This document shows, one piece after another, positions 16,113 to 24,608 of a DNA stretch of 48,374 nt; within the stretch, counting starts at the first letter, position 1, and the number at the start of each line of letters is the position of its first letter. The position numbers and the translations under genes are program-made. The notes under the pieces were generated by a model, which ran no database searches, had not been told where the DNA came from, and was given only the letters and a program-made list of their open reading frames with translations. This DNA comes from Sedimentisphaerales bacterium (lineage in GTDB: Bacteria; Planctomycetota; Phycisphaerae; Sedimentisphaerales; Anaerobacaceae): the NCBI GenBank assembly GCA_016927855.1, contig JAFGLV010000177.1:1-48374 (forward strand), given 5' to 3'.

Positions 16113-17267
16113 TCAGACGTTACCCATGTGCCTCTTGATAGCGGCGATTACCTTGAAGGGATCGAATGATACTACGGATGAACCATAGAGTTCCATACCA
16201 CCGACGTCTGAGGTCTTGCTCTTTCCCGAGGGAAGGGGTGATGGGTCCCCTCGATCCACACAGCGAATGATCAGAGGCAGGCGGTAGTTGCTGACCTCGA
16301 AGGGACGCAAGTAGATGCCTACGTTGAAACTAAGCACCGCCAGGCTCTCATCATCCAGGAACGCGCGCAGAACCGTTGTCAAGGCGTCCATGGCGCCCTC
16401 CCCGACGGCCATGTCTCGGAACCCGAAGTCGAGGATCACCACCTCCTTTTCCTTGACCGGTGTGATTGCGGCGGCAATCACGACATCTCCGGATTCTACG
16501 GCAAGCCCGACCTCCCGGTGAACGGCAGTCCAGTCGCGCCAATAGTCCCCGCTTCTTGTGCGGCTGCGCGTCTGATTTCCCGTTTGGCATCTCTCCTGGT
16601 AGTTGTGCGTTGCGGATACCAGTGACGCATGTCGTGCGTAGAAGCCATACGGATTGAGCAGCATGTGTAGGTGACCGTGTACGAGAGATGCGCCGGCACT
16701 GCCCAGGCAGTTCCACATGATGAATGGATACCTGAGATTGCGGTCGCCCTTATGAGTCCGGTTGAGCCACTGGAGGGCGGTTTGCACGTAATCCTGTATG
16801 TGCTCTCGATCGAAAGCATGTGGATGGTGCGGGCCGAAGATGACCATTCCGTGGTTGGCGTCGTACTTGGCCGCGTTGGCGGCCGTAATGCAGTCCTTCC
16901 CCTCGATCCGACCCCATACATCGGCGCACGTCATGTTGAGCGGATCGCAGAAGTCGCACTCCTCCTTTGCGTCCTCAATGAAAGCTGCCAGCGATCGCGT
17001 GTCCGGTTTCGCTACGGGGCGCTCTGCCCGGCGTTCGTTGAATTGTGCTCCTTCAAACGTGTAAGCGTTGAATGTCTTGACGACTCTCTGCTCGCAGGCG
17101 CGCGCGAGAGCAGCATCAGGACCGCGGCCACCGGGCCGTCCGTACCACCGGGCTATCTTGGGAGCCAGGGCCGAGGGAACAACCAAACGCCCCTGCAAGA
17201 CTTCGGCCTGAAAGATATCTTGTTCGAGTTCCCTCAGTAGCTCCGGCAGATCCAGAATCGTAGCCAT
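16113..17267 (-). CDS. GalT/HIT-superfamily nucleotidyltransferase- or phosphorylase-like protein
   Basis: A 384-residue soluble protein with a HIT-superfamily layout. It has a zinc-type pair CDFC (C104, C107), a GPHHPHAF segment near 145-152, and the motif NCLGSAGASLVHGHLHML with H197, H199 and H201, the HxHxH signature of the galactose-1-phosphate uridylyltransferase branch. It shares with GalT the order zinc pair, histidine-rich strand, catalytic histidines, but the remaining sequence is divergent. A nucleotide-sugar transferase or nucleotide-sugar phosphorylase role is possible; the substrate is unknown. The ATG at 17267 has GGAGG 8 bases upstream and is preferred over upstream codons. 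It is divergent from the CotH gene. Confidence 0.62.
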   Translation of the reverse strand: MATILDLPELLRELEQDIFQAEVLQGRLVVPSALAPKIARWYGRPGGRGPDAALARACEQRVVKTFNAYTFEGAQFNERRAERPVAKPDTRSLAAFIEDAKEECDFCDPLNMTCADVWGRIEGKDCITAANAAKYDANHGMVIFGPHHPHAFDREHIQDYVQTALQWLNRTHKGDRNLRYPFIMWNCLGSAGASLVHGHLHMLLNPYGFYARHASLVSATHNYQERCQTGNQTRSRTRSGDYWRDWTAVHREVGLAVESGDVVIAAAITPVKEKEVVILDFGFRDMAVGEGAMDALTTVLRAFLDDESLAVLSFNVGIYLRPFEVSNYRLPLIIRCVDRGDPSPLPSGKSKTSDVGGMELYGSSVVSFDPFKVIAAIKRHMGNV

Positions 17268-17823
17268 TGTCCTTACCTCCGCTTCGTTTTTGTCCATTCA
17301 AGTCGCAGTCACATGAGCGTCCGCGCCGTACACCGATATCTGCCTCGCTGGCGTTCCGCCAGGGACTCGATATCTTGCGCAGCGCCAACATGGTCATCTC
17401 CCTGAGTCACAAGAATCATCCTGTGGCGATGGGGCGGAAAAGTCAAGCGTGCCGACGGCAGGCGCGGGAAATACCGACACCGGCACTGGAGACTTCCTGC
17501 CGCAGATGCACCCGTCCAATCGCTCCTCGGTTACGCCTGCGCGGGCGCAGTCCTGTCGCTCCGGACGGGTCTTACGCAGGACTGACGGATGGGCTACGCC
17601 TGCTGCGATACCTGCCACATTGGCATGTTCTGCGAGGGTCTGGGTCACTGCCGGACCTGTGCCGTCGGGAAACGGGCATGGTCAGGGCCGGCCTCACCTG
17701 TCTTGTGTCAGGGCCAGCGATCTGGTAGAATGCGTACACAGGGTGATGTCCCTTCGTGGAGACGTATTATCTTGCGTGTCCGTTCGAGTATCTGATCCAC
17801 CCATCGCAAGGAGCGCCGCGCGA
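17268..17823. other. long gap between divergent genes, with a hairpin
   Basis: A 556-base gap that should contain divergent promoters. The sequence CAGTCCTG ... CAGGACTG (17548-17584) forms a stem with a 21-base loop. An open frame runs through from 17449 into the CotH gene, but its translation is Cys/Arg-rich and shows no family resemblance, so I treat it as noncoding. Confidence 0.4.
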
Positions 17824-20800
17824 ATGAGTGAGTTGTCCCAAAACGTACTTGTCTGGGTCGTTGCTGTTGCGGGACTGATGGAGACTCAGGATATGGCGTC
17901 TCTCCAGGCAGCGCAAGGACTCGACACGCCGGCGTCGGGGCTGATGATCAGCGAGTTTCTCGCCTCCAACGATCGTGGGTTGCGTGACGAGGAGGGCGAT
18001 TATTCGGACTGGATCGAGATCCACAACGCCTCGGCGAGCATTGTGGACCTGGAGGGTTGGTATCTGACCGATGATCTGGGCGACCTGAAGCAGTGGGAGT
18101 TCCCGGCGGTCGTCGTCGAACCGGGCGGCTACCTTGTCGTCTTCGCCTCGGGCAAGAACGAGCGCGATCCCCAGGATGAACTGCATACCAGCTTCTCGCT
18201 GTCCAGCGGCGGCGAGTCCGCCGCTCTGGTCGAGCCGGATGGCGAGACCGTTGCCCATGCATACGCTGACTATCCGCGGCAGTTTGCCGACATCTCGTAT
18301 GGCCTGGGCAGTGGGGGCTTTGCGGGTCAGACGGAGACGGTTCTTGTCGCCGCCGGTGCAAGCGCGCGAGCACTGATTCCAACCAGCGGAGTACTCGGCT
18401 CGACATGGAAGGAACCGGCATTCGATGATTCGCAGTGGCTCAGCGGCACGACTGGCGTCGGATACGACTACCCCGGGCTCGTGGGTCTCGACGTCGGCGC
18501 CATGCGAGGGGTCAACCAGACGGTTTACGTCCGCATTCCATTTCACGTCGAAGACGTCGAGTCGGTGGACCGCCTGATTCTGCGACTCAAGTACGAGGAC
18601 GGCTTCGTTGCTTGCCTTAACGGCTACGAAGTGGCGCGGGCCAATGCACCTGAGACGCCTGAAGAAGCGGACCTACCCTGGAACGCCGGCGCGACAGCGA
18701 CGCGTGACGACAACGAAGCGGTGGGTTTCCAGGAATTCGACCTCACCGCCGACAAGAACTGGCTGATTCAAGGCGACAACCTGCTGGCTTTCCAGGGCCT
18801 CAACACGACTCTGACTAGTTCCGATCTGCTGATCCTGCCCGAGTTGGTTGCCATCGACGTCGAGCACGTCGATCTGTCGGGCGTCGTGCAGGGCTATCTA
18901 CTCCAGCCGACCCCCGGCGCCGCCAACGACGCATCGCTGGCGCAGATCGGTCCGGCCATTCGAGATGTCACGGAGAACCCGCCGGCTCCGAGGGCGGGAG
19001 AAGACCTTGTCATCACCGCGCGGGTCGCGGAGAGGCTCGCTCCGGTGCTGGCGGCTACGATGACCTACGTGGTGAATTTCGATTTCGACAGCCGTACGCC
19101 GCGAACGGGAACGCTCTTGATGACTGACGACGGCACCGGCAGCGATGCTGTCGCAGGCGACGGCATCTACACGGCCGCAATCCCCGGCACATCCTTCGAC
19201 GCCGGCGATATGGTGCGCTGGTACGTCAACGCGATCGACGCCGAGGCGCAGATGTCCCGCAATCCGCTCTTCCCCTATCCGGACGACTCGCCGGAATACT
19301 ACGGGACCGTGGTGCAAGACCCGACGATCGACACGCCGTTGCCGGTCTTTTGTTGGTTCGTGCAGAACGTCGGTGCTTCCGAGAGCCGCTCGGGGACGCG
19401 CGGCTCCCTCTATTGCTTCGGCCAGTTCTACGACAATGTCAAGATCGCCATCCGCGGCGGCAGCACGGCAGGGCTGCCAACTAAACATTTCAAGTTCTGG
19501 GCCAATCACGGCTACAAGTTCCAGTACCGCGAAGACGCGCCGCGCGTCGATGAGTTCCGTCTGAACAACACGTATAGTGACAAGGCTTACCTGCGCCAGG
19601 CGCTGGCGTTCGAGTCCTACGACTGGTGCGGCTGTCCGGGCAGCGAGGCGTTTCCCGTCCGCGCCGAGCGCAACGGCGAGTTTTACGCGGTCCAGATCTT
19701 CATCGAGGAGCCCGAAGAGGAGCTGCTCGAGCGCGAAGGGCTCGACCCCGACGGCGCTCTCTACAAGATGTACAACACCTTCAATGTTGGAGGCAGCGCC
19801 GAGAAGAAGACCCGCCGATGGGAAGGCCGACAGGACCTGGACGATTTCTGTCGGAGCATCAACAACGCCTCCGGCGCGACGCGGCACAACAACATCTTCG
19901 ATCAGGTCGATCTGCCACGAACGCTCGGCTATCTCGTCGCGACGATCCTGTGCCACCAGAACGACCATCCGCACAAGAACCATTTCCTCTATCGCGATTC
20001 GGATGGGTCGGGCCAGTGGTGCTTTCTACCTTGGGACCATGATCTGACCTGGGGCTCGAACTGGACCGGAAGCTCGTTGCACGACTACATTTACGCCGCC
20101 GACGATCAGGTGCCAGGCAAACCGACCGACGTCAAGCCTTCGCATCCGTTCGTGGGCAAGCAGGATTGCCAGGAATGGAACTACCACTGGAATCGTATGA
20201 TCGACGCCCTGCTGAACGATGCGACGGTGCGCGAGATGTACCTGCGCCGGCTGCGGACCGTGATGGACGATTTTCTCCAACCGCCGGTGACGCCCTACGA
20301 TCATTTGTTCATCGAGAACCGCATTGACGAGCTGGTCGCGCTGATGGCGTCGGATGTGGCGCTCGACTATGCCAAGTACGCCAACCCCTGGTCCTGGGGT
20401 GGGCAGGGGGGCTATCCGCGCGATCAGTCCTTTGCCTATGCGCTCAACGTGCTCAAGAACGACTACCTGGCCGTACGCCGGACGCACCTGTTCGTCACCC
20501 ACAACGTCGACCGCGTCGCCTACTACAACATCCCGGGCTCGTATTCCGCCGCGATCCCCAACGCCCAGCCCGCTAACGCGACGATCATGTTCGGCGCGGT
20601 CGAGTTTAATCCATCCTCGGGCAACCAGGACGAGGAGTACATCGAGTTCGTCAATCCTAATACATACACGGTGGATGTCTCCGATTGGCAATTGTCCGGT
20701 GGCGTGGAGCACGCATTTCTGCCTGGCACGGTGATCGTGGCCGGCGGTCGTATGTACGTCACGCCGGACACGCGGGCGTTTCTGAATCGCGCCAGCAGCC

Positions 20801-21429
20801 CCAGAGGCGGAGAAGGGCGGTTCGCGCAAGGCAACTATAAAGGCCATCTGTCCAGTTGGGGCGAAACCTTGACCCTGACGGACCGGTCTGGCCGGACGGT
20901 TGCGACGCTGACATACGCGGGCAATCCCAGCGAACAGCAGCGGTACCTCCGTGTCAGCGAGGTCATGTACCATCCGGCCGCGGGCGGCGCGTTCGACGCC
21001 GACGAGTACGAGTTCATCGAGCTGACGAACATTGGCCCGGCACCGCTGCTGCTCGACGGTGCCAAGCTGACCGACGGCGTCTCCTACGTATTTGAGGAGG
21101 GCCGTAACGCGATGTTGGCTCCCGGCGCCTACATCGTGATCGCGAAGAACCGGGTCGCGTTCACCGCCCGCTATGGCAGCGGGATCAACCTTGCTCCCGG
21201 ACAATACTCGGGTGGCCTGAGCAACAGTGGTGAGACCATCACCCTGGACAATGCGACCAATAGCACCATCCTCGAATTCAAGTACGTCGACGGCTGGTAT
21301 GACGAGACTGACGGACAAGGTGCTTCACTGACCATCATCGATTCCGCCCACCCTAACTTCGATGCTTGGGATACTCCCGAGGCCTGGCAGCCAAGCTCTG
21401 AACCCCGCGGTTCACCGGGTATCGGTTGA
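17824..21429 (+). CDS. CotH kinase family protein with three lamin-tail domains
   Basis: A 1201-residue exported protein. Order: weak signal region (1-30); lamin-tail domain 1 (about 38-150, ISEFLASNDRGLRDEEGDYSDWIEIHN); jelly-roll region (about 180-360); a CotH-like core (about 545-880) with KHFKFWANHGYKFQYRED, NTYSDKAYLRQALAFESY, HPHKNHFLYRDSDGSGQW and FLPWDHDLTWG, whose DHD is the metal-binding acidic motif; and lamin-tail domains 2 (about 920-1030) and 3 (about 1040-1170, EVMYHPAA...DADEYEFIELTN). CotH proteins are atypical secretory kinases; in Planctomycetota and Verrucomicrobiota they are commonly fused to LTDs. Phosphorylation of an extracellular target is inferred, not shown. The ATG at 17824 has AAGGAG at 17809-17814; upstream frame extensions look noncoding. 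Confidence 0.85.
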   Translation: MSELSQNVLVWVVAVAGLMETQDMASLQAAQGLDTPASGLMISEFLASNDRGLRDEEGDYSDWIEIHNASASIVDLEGWYLTDDLGDLKQWEFPAVVVEPGGYLVVFASGKNERDPQDELHTSFSLSSGGESAALVEPDGETVAHAYADYPRQFADISYGLGSGGFAGQTETVLVAAGASARALIPTSGVLGSTWKEPAFDDSQWLSGTTGVGYDYPGLVGLDVGAMRGVNQTVYVRIPFHVEDVESVDRLILRLKYEDGFVACLNGYEVARANAPETPEEADLPWNAGATATRDDNEAVGFQEFDLTADKNWLIQGDNLLAFQGLNTTLTSSDLLILPELVAIDVEHVDLSGVVQGYLLQPTPGAANDASLAQIGPAIRDVTENPPAPRAGEDLVITARVAERLAPVLAATMTYVVNFDFDSRTPRTGTLLMTDDGTGSDAVAGDGIYTAAIPGTSFDAGDMVRWYVNAIDAEAQMSRNPLFPYPDDSPEYYGTVVQDPTIDTPLPVFCWFVQNVGASESRSGTRGSLYCFGQFYDNVKIAIRGGSTAGLPTKHFKFWANHGYKFQYREDAPRVDEFRLNNTYSDKAYLRQALAFESYDWCGCPGSEAFPVRAERNGEFYAVQIFIEEPEEELLEREGLDPDGALYKMYNTFNVGGSAEKKTRRWEGRQDLDDFCRSINNASGATRHNNIFDQVDLPRTLGYLVATILCHQNDHPHKNHFLYRDSDGSGQWCFLPWDHDLTWGSNWTGSSLHDYIYAADDQVPGKPTDVKPSHPFVGKQDCQEWNYHWNRMIDALLNDATVREMYLRRLRTVMDDFLQPPVTPYDHLFIENRIDELVALMASDVALDYAKYANPWSWGGQGGYPRDQSFAYALNVLKNDYLAVRRTHLFVTHNVDRVAYYNIPGSYSAAIPNAQPANATIMFGAVEFNPSSGNQDEEYIEFVNPNTYTVDVSDWQLSGGVEHAFLPGTVIVAGGRMYVTPDTRAFLNRASSPRGGEGRFAQGNYKGHLSSWGETLTLTDRSGRTVATLTYAGNPSEQQRYLRVSEVMYHPAAGGAFDADEYEFIELTNIGPAPLLLDGAKLTDGVSYVFEEGRNAMLAPGAYIVIAKNRVAFTARYGSGINLAPGQYSGGLSNSGETITLDNATNSTILEFKYVDGWYDETDGQGASLTIIDSAHPNFDAWDTPEAWQPSSEPRGSPGIG

Positions 21430-21576
21430 CTGCAACCGCCATGGCCTGTTAAACTACCTTGCTTTGACCCGTTTCTATGCGCTGCGCGCCAAGAGAGTCA
21501 TAAGCGTCGTTCGCCCATCGGCGAGAGAGGTTGGTATGTCGGTCTTTGAAGCCGTGATGTTGCAGGGAGGTTCGAA

Positions 21577-22521
21577 ATGACGGTCGGCACGAGCGTGGCA
21601 TTACTGCTCTTCGCAGTCGCGCAGGCTGCCGCGGGGACGCCACCGGTGGGTTTGGCCGGCAAATACTCGCGAGACCTCGGGATCGAGAAGGACCCGAACG
21701 TGGTCTTCGCCGAGAACTTCGAAGCCCAGTCGTTGGAAGATGTCACAGCTCGCTGGGAGAGCGTCACGAACGCCCAGATGATGTCGCTGTCGGCGGATGT
21801 GCCACAGGCAAGCAGTGGCTCACGCTCGTTGCTGATGACCCATGTCGGTGGGCGTAGCACCGGCGGGCACCTCTACCGCCGGCTTCCGCCTGGTTACGAC
21901 CAGCTCTATCTCCGCTTCTACGTGAAGTTCGATCCTAACTGCTATCCGATCCATCACTTCGTCCATCTGGGCGGATACAACCCGCCGACACCCTGGCCTC
22001 AGGGCGGAGCGGGAATCCGACCGAGCGGCGATGAGCGTTTCACCACCGGCGTCGAGCCCTACGGCAAGGCCTGGCGGTGGGACTTCTATTCGTATTGGAT
22101 GGGCATGCGTTCTTCACCTGATGAGAAGTCGTGGGGACATGATTTCGTCAACGACCCCGCGCTGAGGGTCGAGCGTGGCAGGTGGATCTGCGTCGAGTTG
22201 ATGATGAAGATGAACGATCCCGTCGGCGCGAGCAATGGCGAGCAGGCCCTCTGGGTCGACGGAAGACCCTGGACGAAAGACGGACAGCTTGTCAGCCATC
22301 TTGGTCCCGGTTTTCCACGCGGCAGGTGGGTCTGGGACAGCTTCTGGCCCGACCCGCAAGGCGAGCCCTTCGAGGGCTTCCGCTGGCGTAGCGCCGAATC
22401 GTTGAATCTGAACTTCCTTTGGTTGCTGCTCTACATCACCGAGTCCCCGCCCGACTACATCAGCAAAATCTGGTTCGACGATATCGTCGTCGCCCGCGAA
22501 TACATCGGGCCGCTGCGCTGA
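21577..22521 (+). CDS. secreted concanavalin-like (polysaccharide lyase-like) protein
   Basis: A 314-residue exported protein with signal peptide (TSVALLLFAVAQAAAG). The body is an all-beta fold pattern resembling concanavalin-like lyases: VVFAENFEA, SGSRSLLMTHVGG, YDQLYLRFYVKFDPN, IHHFVHLGGY, GRWICVELMMKMNDP and SKIWFDDIVVA. The catalytic residues cannot be assigned from the sequence alone, so a polysaccharide lyase or glycan-binding role is only a suggestion. GGGAGG immediately precedes the ATG at 21577. It follows the CotH gene by about 147 bases on the same strand and probably shares its transcript. Confidence 0.6.
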   Translation: MTVGTSVALLLFAVAQAAAGTPPVGLAGKYSRDLGIEKDPNVVFAENFEAQSLEDVTARWESVTNAQMMSLSADVPQASSGSRSLLMTHVGGRSTGGHLYRRLPPGYDQLYLRFYVKFDPNCYPIHHFVHLGGYNPPTPWPQGGAGIRPSGDERFTTGVEPYGKAWRWDFYSYWMGMRSSPDEKSWGHDFVNDPALRVERGRWICVELMMKMNDPVGASNGEQALWVDGRPWTKDGQLVSHLGPGFPRGRWVWDSFWPDPQGEPFEGFRWRSAESLNLNFLWLLLYITESPPDYISKIWFDDIVVAREYIGPLR

Positions 22522-22524
22522 GAA

Positions 22525-22550
22525 TGTAGGATGGGCTTTAGCCCATGCTG
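22525..22550 (+). repeat. GTAG-headed REP (GGATGGGCT type)
   Basis: TGTAGG then ATGGGCT-tt-AGCCCAT, a perfect stem starting 3 bases after the stop codon of the lyase-like gene. Same architecture as 8405 and 45375 but a different stem sequence. Confidence 0.65.
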
Positions 22551-22617
22551 ACCAAACTCACCCGACGACCGACTACGGCGGCGGATATGACTGCTGCCGT
22601 GTGTAAAGAAGGGGCCT

Positions 22618-22691
22618 CAAGGACACAGAGGACCAAAAGGACGGAGCCGGCCCGTGGCGTCCTTTAAGTCCCTTAGGTCATTTTCGTCCTT
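22618..22691. repeat. imperfect AAGGAC-type inverted repeat
   Basis: CAAGGACACAGAGGACCAAA on the left faces GTCCCTTAGGTCATTTTCG, then TCCTT, on the right. It lies just after the exonuclease III stop on the minus strand and could act as a transcript end. Confidence 0.4.
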
Positions 22692-22721
22692 CACTGCTTA
22701 GCGAGAGCGACACGGCGGCCG

Positions 22722-23495
22722 TCAATCGATGTCGAAGTCGGCGATAACGGGGGTGTGGTCGCTGGGACGTTCAGCGGCGCGGGGGCCCTTGTCGATCTCG
22801 CAGCGCTGGCACTTCTGCGCCAGCGGAGCGGTTGCCATGATGTGATCGAGGCGCCAGCCGAGGTTGCGGCGGAAGGCGTTAGGCGCGCGATAGTCCCAGA
22901 AGGTGTACTGGCCGGGTCCGGGACAGAGCATCCGGAAGACGTCGGTGAAGCCCCAGCCCATCACTTTCGCCAAGGCCTCGTGGACCTTCGGATGAAAACA
23001 AACGTGGCCCAGCAGGCCCTCGGGGTCGTACACGTCGATGGCCTGCGGCGCGATGTTCAGGTCACCCACCCACAGGAGAGGGTCGGTCGGCTGGAAGCGT
23101 TGCTGGAAATACGCGCCGAGCCGCTCGAACCATTCCAGCTTGTACAGAAACTTGTCCGAGTCAGGCAGATACCCTTGCGGAACGTAGGTATTGACGATCG
23201 TCACCCCCTTGACGCAGGCCTTCACCAACCGCGGCTCGTCATGCGGCTCGTCGGGCAAACCGAAATCAACGTTCTCAATGGCGTGCGGCGAGAGCAGCGC
23301 GACGCCATTATAGCTTTTCTGGCCCCGGAAGACACAGTGGTAGCCGATCTCGACGAAGGCCTCCGTCGGGAAGTCGGCGTCCTGCACCTTCGTCTCCTGT
23401 AGGGCAAGGACGTCCGGCCCATTCTGCCGCAGCCACTCGACGACGACAGGCAGCCTCGCCCGCACGGAATTGACATTGAAACTGGCTACTTTCAC
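22722..23495 (-). CDS. xth: exonuclease III (AP endonuclease, ExoIII family)
   Basis: A 257-residue member of the Mg-dependent endonuclease/exonuclease/phosphatase fold that repairs abasic sites in DNA. Motifs in order: FNVNSVRARLPVVVEWL, ALQETKVQD (catalytic Glu), YNGVALLSP, NTYVPQG, WVGDLNIAP (Asp/Asn), TFWDYR, GWRLDHIMAT and SDHTPVIADF (catalytic Asp-His). Length is normal for the family. The start is set at GTG 23495, which has GAGGTG 8 bases upstream; ATG 23510 would add MRCKP. It stands alone in orientation between a lyase-like gene and a hydrolase relic. Confidence 0.92.
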   Translation of the reverse strand: MKVASFNVNSVRARLPVVVEWLRQNGPDVLALQETKVQDADFPTEAFVEIGYHCVFRGQKSYNGVALLSPHAIENVDFGLPDEPHDEPRLVKACVKGVTIVNTYVPQGYLPDSDKFLYKLEWFERLGAYFQQRFQPTDPLLWVGDLNIAPQAIDVYDPEGLLGHVCFHPKVHEALAKVMGWGFTDVFRMLCPGPGQYTFWDYRAPNAFRRNLGWRLDHIMATAPLAQKCQRCEIDKGPRAAERPSDHTPVIADFDID

Positions 23496-23683
23496 AGGTT
23501 TACACCTCATTTAGGACCGGCCATGATCTCCGACATCGTACTCGGCGCCAGGCAATTCTGGCAAGGACATTCGCGTCGGGCGCCGGGTCCTGAGGCTTTC
23601 TCCGGAATACTGAGGCGCCAGCCTCGACTAACGGGATGACTCGTATGTGATCTGGAATGGTGCAGTAGGAGTTGAATGCATGA

Positions 23684-24574
23684 GTGTCGAATGCGCGTCG
23701 CGAAAGAAAACCGGGTTGGAAGATGTCACGTTTCTGGTCGTACTGGTCGCTTGCAGTTCACGGTCTGGATCGAGGCACGGAGATGGTGCGCTGGTACGAC
23801 TACTGGCTCAAGGATATCAACAACGGGATCATGGACGAGCCGCCAATCTACTACTGTGTCCTGGATGCGCACCAGAACACGAGGTGGCGTTGGACCCGCC
23901 GGTGGCCCATCTCCGAGGCCGACCCGGTTCGGTACCACTTCCATGCCGGCCCGTCCGGTTCCATTGAGTCCGTCAATGACGGAGTGCTCGTCACGGCACC
24001 GCCAGAGGGGGGCTTTGATGCCTACGTGGTGGACTACACGACAACCACGGGACCAGCGACGCGCTGCACGGGATCGACGGCACCGGCCTATCCGGATATG
24101 GCGGCCGACGACCAAAAGGGCCTTACATACACGACCGCGCCTTTGGCCGCGGCGCTGGACCTCATCGGCCATCCGATCCTGCACGTTTGGATTCAGTCTT
24201 CGGCCGACGACGTTGACCTGTTCGCCTATCTGGAGGACGTCGATCCTCAAGGACGGTCCACGTACGTAACCGAAGGCTGCCTGCGCGCGTCGCATCGCAC
24301 GCTCTCGGAGGCACCGTACGAAGCGCTCGGTCTGCCGTACCGCCCCAGTGGCGAAGGGGACATCGCAACGTTGAACGGCGAGCCGGTCGAGATGGTGTTC
24401 GATCTGCTCCCGACGGCCAAGCATTTCGCCGCTGGCCATCGTATTCGCATTACACTCGCCTGCGCCGACAGGGACAACTACCGACACCTCACGCACGATC
24501 CGGCGCCCACGATCAAGATCTTCCACGACGCGCAACACCGTTCGCATGTGATCCTGCCCCTCGTGGGAAGGTAA
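23684..24574 (+). pseudogene. C-terminal remnant of a CocE/NonD (X-Pro dipeptidyl-peptidase-like) hydrolase
   Basis: The sequence RWYDYWLKDINNGIMDEPPIYYCV is the junction after the alpha/beta-hydrolase core of CocE/PepX-type hydrolases. What follows is the C-terminal jelly-roll domain (YHFHAGPSGS; LTYTTAPLAAALDLIGHP; LFAYLEDVDPQGRSTYVTEGCLRASHRTLSEAPY; GHRIRITLACADRDNY). The hydrolase domain with the GxSxG nucleophile, normally about 300 residues in front, is absent, and no other frame upstream supplies it. The first 40 residues of the frame (MSNARRERKPGWKM...) have no resemblance to the family. This is a 5'-deleted gene or decayed relic. A reading as an independent carbohydrate-binding module is less likely because the junction residues are retained. 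Confidence 0.68.
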
Positions 24575-24608
24575 TGCCGCTCCGCCGATTCCAGGCCGGC
24601 AGTCAGAC

